A stretch of 64,000 nt of DNA from Paraburkholderia tagetis (GCF_022213065.1 NZ_JAKLJA010000016.1:79219-143218); one strand, 5' to 3'; positions 51,861-59,768 are shown, numbered from the stretch's first letter. Notes: generated by a model not told the origin, from the sequence alone. Numbers and translations are program-made.

Positions 51861-52850
51861 TCAGACGGGTTTCGGTGTGATGTTGACCGGCACCTCGGGG
51901 TGTTCCATGACTTGCAGCGGCTCGAGCGTGCGGCCCGCGTCGCGCCAGGCGTCGATGCCGCCGAGCAGCGGCAGCACGTCGACGAAACCAGCTTCGGCGA
52001 GCTTCTTCGCCATCCAGGCCGCGGAAATTTCATTGGGGCACGAGCAGTAGATCACGAGCTTCTGGTCGCGCGGATACTTCTCGAGAATCTCGTCGAGCTG
52101 GCGCTCGTCGGCGAACAGCGACCCTGGGATGATGTACGGATCGAGCTTGCGCTTTTCTGCCGAGCGGATATCGAAGATCACGGGCGGCGGCAGGTTGGTC
52201 ATCGCGCCATAGAGATCGTCGACGGTGATGCGCGCGTTCGCGAGCTTCTTGATGAGTTGGCGGCGGCGCTGCCAGCGATACGCGGCGTAGAGCAGCAACA
52301 GCACGACGATCACGACCGCGGTGAGGCGCCCGAGGCGGCTCGCGCCCGCGAACAGCATGTCGATCTGCGGTGCGAACAGCACGCCGATCAAAAGACCCGT
52401 GCCCGACCAGAGCGCGGCGCCAATGCCGTCGAAGCCGACGAACTGGCGGTAGGGCGTGCCCATCGCGCCTGCCATCGGCACGGAGACGATCGAGAGGCCC
52501 GGCACGAACTTGGCGATGGCGAGCACGCGCACGCCCCAGCGGCCGAAGAAGCGCTCGGTCTTCTTCACGCAGGTGTCGCGCGAGAGCGAGAGCTTGCAGA
52601 GCGTCTTGAGCGTGTTGCCGCCGTAGAGCCGGCCGGCGAGGAACCAGACGCTGTCGCCGATGAGCGTGGCGATAATCGAGAGCCCGAGCACCGGCGCGAC
52701 TTGCTCGCCGATCGAACCGGGATGCATGGCGGCCATGGCGCCGAACAGCACGAGCGCCGGCATCGCGGGCACGGGCAGGCCGAGCGATCCGGCGAGCACG
52801 TTCAGGAACACGAGCGCAGGCCCGTACTGCGCGATGAGGTCATGTAGCAT
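51861..52850 (-). CDS. DedA family membrane protein fused to a rhodanese domain
   Basis: A 329-residue protein. The first 215 residues are a DedA/SNARE-associated membrane domain with the FGRWGVRVLAIAKFVPGLSI motif and several spans; DedA proteins move lipids such as undecaprenyl phosphate. After a basic linker (RWQRRRQLIKKLA) comes a cytosolic rhodanese domain with its catalytic Cys in LVIYCSCPNEISAAW. The start at 52850 is chosen over an upstream in-frame Met by fit to the family. It is the first gene of the operon with the cyclic-nucleotide-binding flavoprotein. Confidence 0.88.
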   Translation of the reverse strand: MLHDLIAQYGPALVFLNVLAGSLGLPVPAMPALVLFGAMAAMHPGSIGEQVAPVLGLSIIATLIGDSVWFLAGRLYGGNTLKTLCKLSLSRDTCVKKTERFFGRWGVRVLAIAKFVPGLSIVSVPMAGAMGTPYRQFVGFDGIGAALWSGTGLLIGVLFAPQIDMLFAGASRLGRLTAVVIVVLLLLYAAYRWQRRRQLIKKLANARITVDDLYGAMTNLPPPVIFDIRSAEKRKLDPYIIPGSLFADERQLDEILEKYPRDQKLVIYCSCPNEISAAWMAKKLAEAGFVDVLPLLGGIDAWRDAGRTLEPLQVMEHPEVPVNITPKPV

Positions 52851-53199
52851 CGGCTTACTTCCTTGCCCCGGGGGCGCCGTGGGGACGGCGCAAACTGGAA
52901 AAATAACGTATCGATTATGGACGCATTTCGACGGCGTGCAAGCGCGGCCCAAAGCATACGCCCAATGCGGATTTGTTGCGCTCGGGCGCTGGTGTGGCGG
53001 GCTGGCCGAAGGATGGGCGGCGCAAGGCGCCGCCCGGGCGGGGGGGAATGAAGGCGCACCGAGGACGGTGTACCGAGGACGGTGCGCAGCGGAAGGCGCA
53101 CGGCGCGAACGCGCGTGCGTTTGCGAAGACGCCGCGAGAGGGTGTCTTCGGGTGTCTTCGCAAGCGGTCCGTTATGGAACTCGGGAACTCGGCCGCGTA
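52851..53199. other. Intergenic region, GC-rich with short direct repeats
   Basis: 349 bases holding two short tandem duplications: ACCGAGGACGGTG twice (about 53057-53083) and GGTGTCTTCG twice (about 53140-53160). No gene, terminator or promoter could be supported. Confidence 0.45.
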
Positions 53200-53445
53200 T
53201 TACCGGCTGTGCGATTCCCCTGGAAGCTCGGCGCCCTGCGCGCGGATAGCCGCGATCAGTTCCGCAGGCGTGATTTCATAACGCACTTCGCGGTGGATGC
53301 CCGGCTTGCGCTCGTCGACTTCGACCAGCAAGAGGCTCTTGCCGTCGGCCGCCGATTCGAGGCGCAGCGAACGCGTTTCGCGTCCGGTCGAGTCGTCATG
53401 CTCGGTGAGCAGGGTCATGGTTCCGGAAGACCCGGTCGTGCGCAT
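53200..53445 (-). CDS. Small hypothetical protein
   Basis: An 81-residue soluble protein, strongly charged, with a beta-strand-like core (LLLVEVDERKPGIHREVRYE) and a short C-terminal helix (AELIAAIRAQG). GAGGG lies about ten bases before the chosen ATG at 53445; the longer frame continues into sequence that looks non-coding. I do not recognise a domain. It is isolated, so context gives no function. Confidence 0.6.
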   Translation of the reverse strand: MRTTGSSGTMTLLTEHDDSTGRETRSLRLESAADGKSLLLVEVDERKPGIHREVRYEITPAELIAAIRAQGAELPGESHSR

Positions 53446-53768
53446 TATGTTGCCCTCGTGTGTGGTCGAGCCAATTGTACGGGGTCGGCTGCGCGGCGTC
53501 TCATGGCTGTGAGCGCGGGCGCACACACCGGCCTGCCGCCAGCCCCGGCCAGCCAGTTTAACGCGAGTCCATGCCCGCACGTGTGCCGGCATGAGGATTT
53601 TTGCGCGCCTTGCAACGTAGCGTGTGCCGTGTGCGGATGCATGACGCGTTGTCATGGTCATGACGCAAAGCGGCTTTAACGGCTTCCTGGCGGGCAGCGG
53701 ATTATCAGTGGCGGGTTATCCGTGGCTATAGGGGCTCCCGTATTTCCTCACCGCTCGCGCAAGAAAAA
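53446..53768. other. Intergenic region; Cys-rich open frame, otherwise featureless
   Basis: About 320 bases without a supported gene. A plus-strand frame from ATG 53503 to the stop at 53679 encodes 58 residues with eight cysteines in its last 36 (CPHVC, FCAPC, CAVCGC). No ribosome site precedes it, so it is not called as a gene. Confidence 0.35.
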
Positions 53769-53800
53769 ACGGCTCACCCGGTAGAGGCCAGGTGAGCCGT
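53761..53800 (-). terminator. Rho-independent terminator
   Basis: A 10-bp perfect stem (ACGGCTCACC / GGTGAGCCGT, 53769-53800) with a 12-base loop. On the minus strand it is followed by a run of T (plus strand AAGAAAAAA). It lies about 220 bases beyond the chemoreceptor stop; whether it ends that message or an unnoticed small transcript between them is open. Confidence 0.75.
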
Positions 53801-54022
53801 TGAAACGCCGTTGTTACTCGGATCAGCACCCAGGTCATGGGCGCTGACGGGGTCCATAGTGAGGCCTGGCCTGTGGGCCGTCGAGATGGGATTTATGCCG
53901 ATCTATCAGCTTAATCGAAGCAAGCAACGGGATTACGGAAGGCTTGCGAGCACGATGAGAAGCGGCATGCGTCACGTGTTTTCATGCTCTTGCTTCATGC
54001 TCCTGCGCCGTTGCGAAAGCGC

Positions 54023-55711
54023 TCACGCCTCGACCGCTTCCTCCTGCTCGCGCGCCTGCGTGTGCACGTGCACAGGGGCTTGCGTGACTCCCGCGTGTGA
54101 GCCGCCGCGCCGCGCCTTGCGCGGTGCCGGTGCGCTGTGTGAGCCCGAATGCGTGCCCGCGACGGTGAACAGGCGCACGGCCTCGTCCAGCACGTCGGCC
54201 TGCTCGGCGAGCCGCTGCGCCGTGGCCGCCGCCTGCTCGACGAGCGCGGCGTTCTGCTGCGTGGCGCTGTCCAGATGCGCGACCGCCTGGTTGACCTGGT
54301 GGATGCCCTCGGCCTGCTCGCCGCTCGCGTTGGCGACCTCGACGATGATGGCCGAGACGCGGCTCACGGCTTCGTCGATGGCGCGCATCTGGGCAGTGGT
54401 ATGGCCGACAAGCTCCGTGCCCTGGGCAATCTCGCTCACGCTCGCGTCCACGACCTGCTTGATCTCCTTCGCGGAGGCCGCGCAGCGCTGCGCGAGCATG
54501 CGCACCTCGCCGGCGACCACGGCGAACGAGCGGCCCGCCTCGCCCGCGCGCGCGGCCTCGACGGCCGCATTGAGCGCGAGGATATTGGTCTGGAACGCGA
54601 TGCCGTCGATCACGCCGGTGATGTCGGCGATGCGCCGCGAGGCGTCGGTGATGCCGGACATCGTGTGCTCCATGCGGCCCGCGATCGAGCCGCCGTGGGC
54701 GGCGGCGGCCTGCGCCTCGCGCGCGAGGTCGAGCGCGCGCACGCTTGCGTCGGCGTTGGCCTGCACGGTGGTGGTGAGCTGATCCATGGTGGCAGCCGTC
54801 TCTTCGAGCGAGGCGGCCTGCAATTCGGTGCGGCGCGAGAGATCGAGATTGCCGGTGGAGATTTCGCGCGCGGCCTCGAGCATGCCGTCGATCTGCGAGC
54901 GCACATCGAGCACGATGGCAGTGAGATTGGCCTGCAGTTGATTGAGCGCCTGGAGCACGTCGCCGAGATCATCCTTCGACGCAATGGCGAGCGTGGCGGT
55001 GAGGTCGCCCGCGGCCATGCGCGTGGACGCCATCGACATCTGCGCGAGCGGCTCGCCCAGGTGACGCGTGGCGAGCCGCCAGGCCGCGAGGCTGCACACC
55101 GCTGCCGCGCCGAACGCGCACCAGAACGGCGTGGGCGGCAGCCCGCGCCAGGCACCGAAGCCGGCCGCGGCGAGCGCGGTGGGCACGAGCGCATAGCCAA
55201 ACGCGATGCGCGTAGCCACGGGCAGACGCATGAACGAGCGTACCGCGCCAAAGAGGCCGGTGCGCACGAGCTCGCCGTGACGCAGGCGCACGCCGCGCAG
55301 GCGGCCTTCGCGCATCTGCGCGTAGAGCGCCTCGGCCTCGCGGATTTCCTCGCGGCTCGGCTTCACGCGCACGCTCAGATAGCCCACCACGGTGCCCTGC
55401 TCCGAGACGGGCGTCACATTAGCGCGCACCCAGTAGTGGTCGCCGTTCTTGCGGCGGTTCTTCACGAGCGCGGTCCACGGGCGGCCGGCGCGAATGGTCT
55501 CCCACAGGTCGGCGAACGCTTCGGCCGGCATGTCGGGATGGCGGATGACGTTGTGTGCCTTGCCGATCAACTCTTCTTTCGCGAAGCCGGAAACCGAGAC
55601 GAACGTGGGATTGCAATATTGAATGCGGCCCTTGAGATCGGTGGCCGAGACGAGCATCTGCGAAGCGGGAAAGTCGTATTCCTGCTGCGTGACGGGTTGG
55701 TTGTTGCGCAT
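54023..55711 (-). CDS. PAS-domain methyl-accepting chemotaxis protein (Aer type)
   Basis: A 562-residue chemoreceptor. An N-terminal PAS domain (about residues 10-115: YCNPTFVSVSGFAKEELIGK, IRHPDMPAEAFADLW) resembles that of the aerotaxis receptor Aer. Two close hydrophobic segments (near 165-205) follow without a periplasmic domain, then a HAMP-like linker and the signalling domain with the hairpin tip IDGIAFQTNILALNAAVEAA. The C-terminus lacks a clear NWETF-type tether. It probably senses redox or oxygen through the PAS cofactor. A 79-bp piece of this gene type recurs at 59583-59661. Confidence 0.9.
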   Translation of the reverse strand: MRNNQPVTQQEYDFPASQMLVSATDLKGRIQYCNPTFVSVSGFAKEELIGKAHNVIRHPDMPAEAFADLWETIRAGRPWTALVKNRRKNGDHYWVRANVTPVSEQGTVVGYLSVRVKPSREEIREAEALYAQMREGRLRGVRLRHGELVRTGLFGAVRSFMRLPVATRIAFGYALVPTALAAAGFGAWRGLPPTPFWCAFGAAAVCSLAAWRLATRHLGEPLAQMSMASTRMAAGDLTATLAIASKDDLGDVLQALNQLQANLTAIVLDVRSQIDGMLEAAREISTGNLDLSRRTELQAASLEETAATMDQLTTTVQANADASVRALDLAREAQAAAAHGGSIAGRMEHTMSGITDASRRIADITGVIDGIAFQTNILALNAAVEAARAGEAGRSFAVVAGEVRMLAQRCAASAKEIKQVVDASVSEIAQGTELVGHTTAQMRAIDEAVSRVSAIIVEVANASGEQAEGIHQVNQAVAHLDSATQQNAALVEQAAATAQRLAEQADVLDEAVRLFTVAGTHSGSHSAPAPRKARRGGSHAGVTQAPVHVHTQAREQEEAVEA

Positions 55712-56094
55712 GGGGTTCCTTGCAATGGGGTCGCTCACGACCCGACAACTTGCAAGGGTTATCGGCATTTCCCCTACGATCTTTAGGGGATTGGCCGCTC
55801 GGTGCGCGCCGACGCGCGAGCAATTCGTGATGCGTGGAGGAAATTCCTTGTGCGCTCAAGGACTTGGTTGGCCTATCAGAAGGATATGCACAGGCTTGCT
55901 CACGGAATCTGTGGACAAGCGGCCCCCTGGCGTACCCGTCTGGCTTATCCCCAGTTTTTGTTGAAGTCCTTGTTGATAACGATGGGAGCGTGACGCTAAC
56001 TCCCTGATCTAAAAGTCATTGCATGGAAAAGTTCGGTCTCGGGCAGGGAGGGCGGAAACGATATTGCAAAAATCGCCTGGCGTTGCCCCTGCGT
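55712..56094. other. Intergenic region, chemoreceptor to cobF
   Basis: 383 bases that include the chemoreceptor promoter side. TGTGGACAA (55910-55918) and TTATCCCCA (55945-55953) each differ by one base from a DnaA box, but no further origin features accompany them. Nothing else is supported. Confidence 0.4.
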
Positions 56095-56865
56095 TCAGTC
56101 CCGCACGCCGCGCTTGCGCAGCAGATAGGTATCCATGATCCAGCCGTTCGCCTCGCGCGCCTGCATGCGCACGCGCATGATCTCGTCCTTCACCTCTTCG
56201 AGACGCCCCGCCACGAGAATCTCATCGGGCGTGCCCACATAGGCGCCCCAATAGATGTCCAGATCCTCGCCCGCAAGCTGTGCATAGGCGTTCTGCGCGT
56301 CCAGCATCACGACAGCGCTATCGGCATCGTCGGGAAAACCGTTCTCCGCGAGCCGCCGGCCGGTCGTGATGCTCACGGGCTTGCCGATGAAGTTCAGCGG
56401 CACGCGGTGCTTCGCCGCGAGCGCCTGCACGCTGCTGATGCCCGGAATCACCTCGAATTCGAACGCGAGCCGCCGCTCGGCGAGTATCGCGTCGAGAATG
56501 CGGATCGTGCTGTCGTAGAGCGACGGGTCGCCCCAGACGAGGAAGGCGCCGCATTGCCCCTCGGCCAGCTCGTTCTCGATCAGGCCTTCAAACACCTGCT
56601 GCTTGTCGCGATTGAGCTCGTCGACGGCGGCTTTGTATTCGACGCCATCGCGCCGCCGTTCGGGGCTTGTTGCTTCGACAATTCGATAATTCGGATCGCT
56701 AATGAAACGCGCGCAAATCTCCTTGCGCAGCGCCACGAGTTTGTCTTTCGCGGGGCCTTTGTCCATTACGAAAAACACATCGGCGGCGTTGAGCGCCTCG
56801 ATGGCCTGCACGGTCAGGTAATTCGGGTCGCCGGCACCAATGCCGATAACGAGGATCTTTTTCAC
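56095..56865 (-). CDS. cobF: Precorrin-6A synthase (deacetylating)
   Basis: A 256-residue tetrapyrrole methyltransferase. The SAM-binding start is KKILVIGIGAGDPNYLTVQA, with the conserved VWGDPSLYDSTIR and VIPGISSVQALAA segments. CobF methylates C-1 and removes the acetyl group of precorrin-5 in the aerobic cobalamin pathway. The start is a GTG at 56865 with AGGAA upstream; it overlaps the metR stop by four bases (GTGA). No other cobalamin gene is in the window, so coupling to metR is noteworthy. Confidence 0.9.
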   Translation of the reverse strand: MKKILVIGIGAGDPNYLTVQAIEALNAADVFFVMDKGPAKDKLVALRKEICARFISDPNYRIVEATSPERRRDGVEYKAAVDELNRDKQQVFEGLIENELAEGQCGAFLVWGDPSLYDSTIRILDAILAERRLAFEFEVIPGISSVQALAAKHRVPLNFIGKPVSITTGRRLAENGFPDDADSAVVMLDAQNAYAQLAGEDLDIYWGAYVGTPDEILVAGRLEEVKDEIMRVRMQAREANGWIMDTYLLRKRGVRD

Positions 56866-57806
56866 CTGGAAATTCCTGAAGAGGAGGTGTCGTCGGAAAG
56901 CAGCTCGATGCCGTCGAGCTGCGCGGCACACGTGTCGCGCACAATCGTCACGAAGTCCGCGAAGTAGGGGCGCGTGGCGAGCGCCTTGGGTGCGACGGCG
57001 TAGAGTTCGCTCCAGAGGCCCTTCGCGCCCACGCGCCGCGCGAGCACGTAGTCGTGGTCGACGTAGCTTTTTACGCCCCAGTTCGGCAGCGCGGCAATGC
57101 CGCGCCGGCTCGCCACGAGTTGCATGATCGCGATGGTCAACTCGGCCGTGCGGCGTTCGAGCTTGATATGCGCGGGGTCGAGCACTTCGCGGATCAGGTC
57201 GATGCGCGATTCGGGCACGGGGTAGGTGATGAGCGTTTCGTCGCGCAGGTCCTCGGCCTGGAGGCGGCGGCGGTTGCGCAGGCGATGCTCGTTGGCCATG
57301 ACCACGAGAATCTCGAAGCGAAACAGCGGCGCGATCACGAGCCCGCGCCGCGCGCGCGGCTTCGAACCGATCACCACGTCGGCCTTGCCCTCTGCGATCA
57401 AGCGCATGGGATCGGCATGAAAGCCCGCCACCAGGTCGACTTCGACCTCGGGCCAGCGGCGGCGGAACTCGTCCATCACCGGCATGAGCCAGTCGAAGCA
57501 GGTATGGCATTCGAGCACGATGCGCAACTCGCCGCGCGCGTCGCCCTTCAGGCGCACGAGATCGCGCTCGGCGGTGGCCACGGCGGCGAGCGTTTCGCGG
57601 GCGAGCGCGAGCAGGCGCTCGCCCGCGGGCGTGAAGCGCAGCCCCTGGCGCGTGCGCTCGAAGAGCGAGACGCCGTAATGCGCTTCGATGTCGCGAATCT
57701 GGTGCGAGAGCGCCGACTGGCTTAGATGCACGCGCGTGGCGGCGGCCACGAGCTTGCCCGAGTCGGCGATGGCCGCGAGCGAGCGCAGATGACGTAGCTC
57801 GATCAT
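56862..57806 (-). CDS. metR: LysR-type regulator of methionine synthesis
   Basis: A 314-residue LysR-type regulator. The N-terminal helix-turn-helix is MIELRHLRSLAAIADSGKLV and TRVHLSQSALSHQIRDIE. The effector domain contains ECHTCFDWLMPVMDEF, IQ/MQLVASRRGIAALPNW and ETLITYPVPESRID, which match MetR. MetR uses homocysteine to activate metE and related genes. The place upstream where metE would normally start now holds only a metE fossil and a secretion cassette; the intact metE starts 1,963 bases away. cobF is translationally coupled downstream. Confidence 0.9.
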   Translation of the reverse strand: MIELRHLRSLAAIADSGKLVAAATRVHLSQSALSHQIRDIEAHYGVSLFERTRQGLRFTPAGERLLALARETLAAVATAERDLVRLKGDARGELRIVLECHTCFDWLMPVMDEFRRRWPEVEVDLVAGFHADPMRLIAEGKADVVIGSKPRARRGLVIAPLFRFEILVVMANEHRLRNRRRLQAEDLRDETLITYPVPESRIDLIREVLDPAHIKLERRTAELTIAIMQLVASRRGIAALPNWGVKSYVDHDYVLARRVGAKGLWSELYAVAPKALATRPYFADFVTIVRDTCAAQLDGIELLSDDTSSSGISR

Positions 57807-57848
57807 GCGGTTGCGCGCGCTATGCGCGCGTGAAGAGAAAGTTGGAGA

Positions 57849-57990
57849 TGAACTGGACTCATACTTCGATGAAAAACATGTCGCGTGATGAATGATAGCG
57901 CGACTTCGACAATGCACCCGTTCATACGAAACGAAGACGGACAGGCGACCAGGGGCACGCACGCACGTTTCGGTTTTCCCCGCATGGGCG
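57849..57990 (+). pseudogene. Fossil of the metE promoter and 5' end, with a MetR-like box
   Basis: This stretch aligns along its length with the DNA before and into metE (59668-59809). In the best 90 bases only about five differences were counted by eye. It includes a MetR-type site, TGAACTGGACTCA at 57849-57861 (one mismatch to TGAA-N5-TTCA). It also includes the first metE codons in degraded form (ACGCACG...GGTTTTCCCCGCATGGG), but the ATG has become AGG. It is therefore the original or duplicated metE start, now dead. Confidence 0.8.
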
Positions 57991-58042
57991 CGCGGCGAGG
58001 CCGCTGCCGAATAGTGCCAGCGCCGACAGCGCAAAGATGAAT

Positions 58043-58066
58043 GCCCCGCATTGCCGGGGCTTTTTT
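58043..58066 (+). terminator. Rho-independent terminator before hcp
   Basis: GCCCCG / CGGGGC with a six-base loop followed by six T. It would stop transcripts that start at the fossil metE promoter before they reach the secretion cassette, so hcp needs its own promoter downstream. Confidence 0.75.
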
Positions 58067-58203
58067 GTTTTGAACCAACGATTTTGTCAAGTGTTGTCAA
58101 ATGAAAGGTTTCTTATGCAAATTACGACATCGCGGATTGTGAATTCAATTAGGCTCGGTAAAGCGGTAATTCACATTAACCCTTCTCAAGGAGCGTTTTC
58201 GAT

Positions 58204-58689
58204 ATGCCGATTCCTGCACATATGTGGCTTAAAGATGATGGCGGCGCAGACATCAAAGGTTCGTCAACCGTTCAGGGTCGCGAAGGAAGCATTGAAATTA
58301 TCAGCTTTGGACATGGTGTAAATCTTCCGGTTGACGCTGCCAACGGCAAGATCACCGGCACGCGTGCGCACTCGCCGGTTGCGTTCGAGAAGGAATTCGA
58401 TGCGGCGACGCCTTATCTTTACAAGGCCGTGGCGAAGGGGCAAACGTTGAAATCCGCTGAGATCAAGTGGTATCGCATCAACGATGCAGGAAGAGAGGAA
58501 GTGTATTTCGTGATGCTACTCGAAGGTGTGAAGGTCTGCGGCATCAATCCCGGTATGACTAATACCCGGCTGTCGCAGGCGTCCGTTCTCAATCACGTTG
58601 AAGCCGTGTCCATGATGTATGACCGCATTACGTGGCACTACCTGGATGGAAATATCAAGTACACCGATTCATGGAATGAGCGCGGATAA
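58204..58689 (+). CDS. hcp: Hcp (TssD) type VI secretion tube protein
   Basis: A 161-residue Hcp family protein. It begins MPIPAHMWLKDDGGADIKGS and has the family segments IEIISFGHGV, HSPVAFEKEFDAATPYLYKA and the C-terminal ITWHYLDGNIKYTDSW. Hcp hexamers form the inner tube of the type VI apparatus and carry small effectors in their lumen. AAGGAG lies 12 bases before the ATG. No other structural type VI genes are present, so this is an orphan hcp linked to an effector. Codon use is more AT-rich than in the surrounding genes. Confidence 0.92.
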   Translation: MPIPAHMWLKDDGGADIKGSSTVQGREGSIEIISFGHGVNLPVDAANGKITGTRAHSPVAFEKEFDAATPYLYKAVAKGQTLKSAEIKWYRINDAGREEVYFVMLLEGVKVCGINPGMTNTRLSQASVLNHVEAVSMMYDRITWHYLDGNIKYTDSWNERG

Positions 58690-58701
58690 GCGGGGGTAAC
58701 A

Positions 58702-59220
58702 ATGGCTTATAAGGGTAAATTTCTGGTCGATAACAAATTACTGTCACCCCTTACCTTTGATGGTTTGGGTACGTTCGACGCGTACTCGGGTAACGGCATC
58801 TATCGGAACCGGGGGGGATGTACAGCGATTGTCGAAAATGGACCACTTCCGGCTGGCAAATATTGGATCGTTGAGCGTCCTGCCGGCGGTGTAGGCTCCC
58901 GGCTTCAAGCGTGGTTTAAGGATGAGTGGAATTTCTACAGGGGGAATCCATCCGATCACTTTGAATGGTTCGCGCTGTATCGCGATGATGGGTTCATCGA
59001 CGATTACACCTGGGTCAATGGTGTCAAGCGCGGTCAGTTTCGGTTGCATCCCGCAGGTGGTCAGGGGCTGTCACTTGGCTGCATTACCCTGCCAAGCCGT
59101 GTCGATTTCCTGAGAATCCGTTCGGTGTTGCTGCGCACCGATACTATACCTGCTGGCAATTCGGGGCTTAATTCATACGGAACAATTGAGGTCATCACGT
59201 ATGGCAATACTTGTCCGTAG
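58702..59220 (+). CDS. Tlde1-like (DUF2778) type VI peptidoglycan effector
   Basis: A 172-residue protein with the L,D-transpeptidase-type signature HPAGGQGLSLGCITLP, giving H116, S124 and C127. Tlde1 family proteins are type VI toxins that cut or exchange D-amino acids in the peptide stems of target cell walls. It has no signal peptide, as expected for cargo moved through Hcp. It follows hcp by 12 bases, and the next gene overlaps its end by 20 bases, the layout of effector and immunity pairs. Composition is AT-rich for this genome. Confidence 0.85.
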   Translation: MAYKGKFLVDNKLLSPLTFDGLGTFDAYSGNGIYRNRGGCTAIVENGPLPAGKYWIVERPAGGVGSRLQAWFKDEWNFYRGNPSDHFEWFALYRDDGFIDDYTWVNGVKRGQFRLHPAGGQGLSLGCITLPSRVDFLRIRSVLLRTDTIPAGNSGLNSYGTIEVITYGNTCP

Positions 59221-59458
59221 GCTACTCAAGGTCGCGCTGTTTATCGGGTTGTTTCTTATTTCCGTTCGCTATATCCCGCTATCCGATAAGTGGACAGCAA
59301 GCGAAGCGCGTGCATGGTTGCGTGCTTCGGATTTGCTTGGTGTCGACGATCCGGACAACTTGTATTTCGTAGTCTGGCTGACGATCGAACTAATCGTGGC
59401 AGTGCTCGCCTATATGGCGATCATGAGGCTGTGGCGGTACTACCGAACGAAGACATAA
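59201..59458 (+). CDS. Small membrane protein, probable Tlde1 immunity
   Basis: An 85-residue protein with two hydrophobic spans (VALFIGLFLISVRYI and LTIELIVAVLAYMAIM) separated by about 35 residues that likely face the periplasm. The ATG at 59201 lies inside the effector gene, with a GAGG site upstream; a TTG at 59186 is possible. Since Tlde1 acts on the cell wall, a protector facing the periplasm fits. Immunity function is inferred from the position and topology; I do not recognise the family from sequence alone. Confidence 0.7.
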   Translation: MAILVRRLLKVALFIGLFLISVRYIPLSDKWTASEARAWLRASDLLGVDDPDNLYFVVWLTIELIVAVLAYMAIMRLWRYYRTKT

Positions 59459-59474
59459 CTTGACGGCAGCACAC

Positions 59475-59518
59475 GATCCCTACTCAGCAGACCACCCTGA
59501 GTAGGGATCGTTCTTTTT
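59475..59518 (+). terminator. Rho-independent terminator after the cassette
   Basis: A 13-bp perfect stem (GATCCCTACTCAG / CTGAGTAGGGATC) with a 9-base loop, followed by GTTCTTTTT. It lies 17 bases past the small membrane-protein gene and closes the type VI cassette. Confidence 0.9.
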
Positions 59519-59582
59519 GGTGACGATCATCGACACAGTTTCGTTGATCGGCATTGCCACGGGGTAAGCATTGCTTCCACGT

Positions 59583-59661
59583 GCACGCTCGCGTCGGCAT
59601 TGACCTGCACGGCCGTGGTGAGCGGGTCCATGGTGGCCGCCGTCTCTTCGAGCGAGGCGGC
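59583..59661 (-). pseudogene. 79-bp fragment of a chemoreceptor gene
   Basis: This piece aligns with 54739-54817 of the chemoreceptor gene without gaps; I counted 8 mismatches in 79 bases. It encodes ASLEETAATMDPLTTAVQ followed by VNADASVH, the start of a signalling domain, and has no surrounding gene. It lies between the cassette terminator and the metE promoter. Confidence 0.8.
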
Positions 59662-59667
59662 AGGATA

Positions 59668-59680
59668 TGAATGCGATTCA
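59668..59680 (+). promoter_or_regulatory. MetR-type box upstream of metE
   Basis: TGAATGCGATTCA matches the MetR consensus TGAA-N5-TTCA exactly. It lies 88 bases before the metE start, a usual distance for activation. Its sister site in the fossil copy (57849-57861) has one mismatch. Confidence 0.75.
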
Positions 59681-59768
59681 TACTTCGATGAAAACATGTC
59701 GCTTGATGAATGATAGCGCGACTTCGACAATGCGCCCATTCATACGAAACAAAGACGGACAGGCGATC

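Noticed and set aside
53811..54782. 323-residue plus-strand frame over the chemoreceptor 3' end
   Set aside because: Ser/Ala/Cys-rich antisense translation of the conserved signalling domain; the minus-strand protein is certain.
55910..55953. Two DnaA-box-like 9-mers near each other
   Set aside because: Each has a mismatch, only two are present, and there is no dnaA, parAB, repeat cluster or AT-rich unwinding region, so an origin is not supported.
59667..59768. In-frame extension of metE by 34 codons
   Set aside because: It contains the MetR-type box and promoter sequence duplicated at 57849; the family start is the Met of MVRTHIPGF at 59769.
59461..59768. Cobalamin riboswitch before metE
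   Set aside because: No B12-box-like sequence or long structured leader was recognisable; a MetR-type site explains control.
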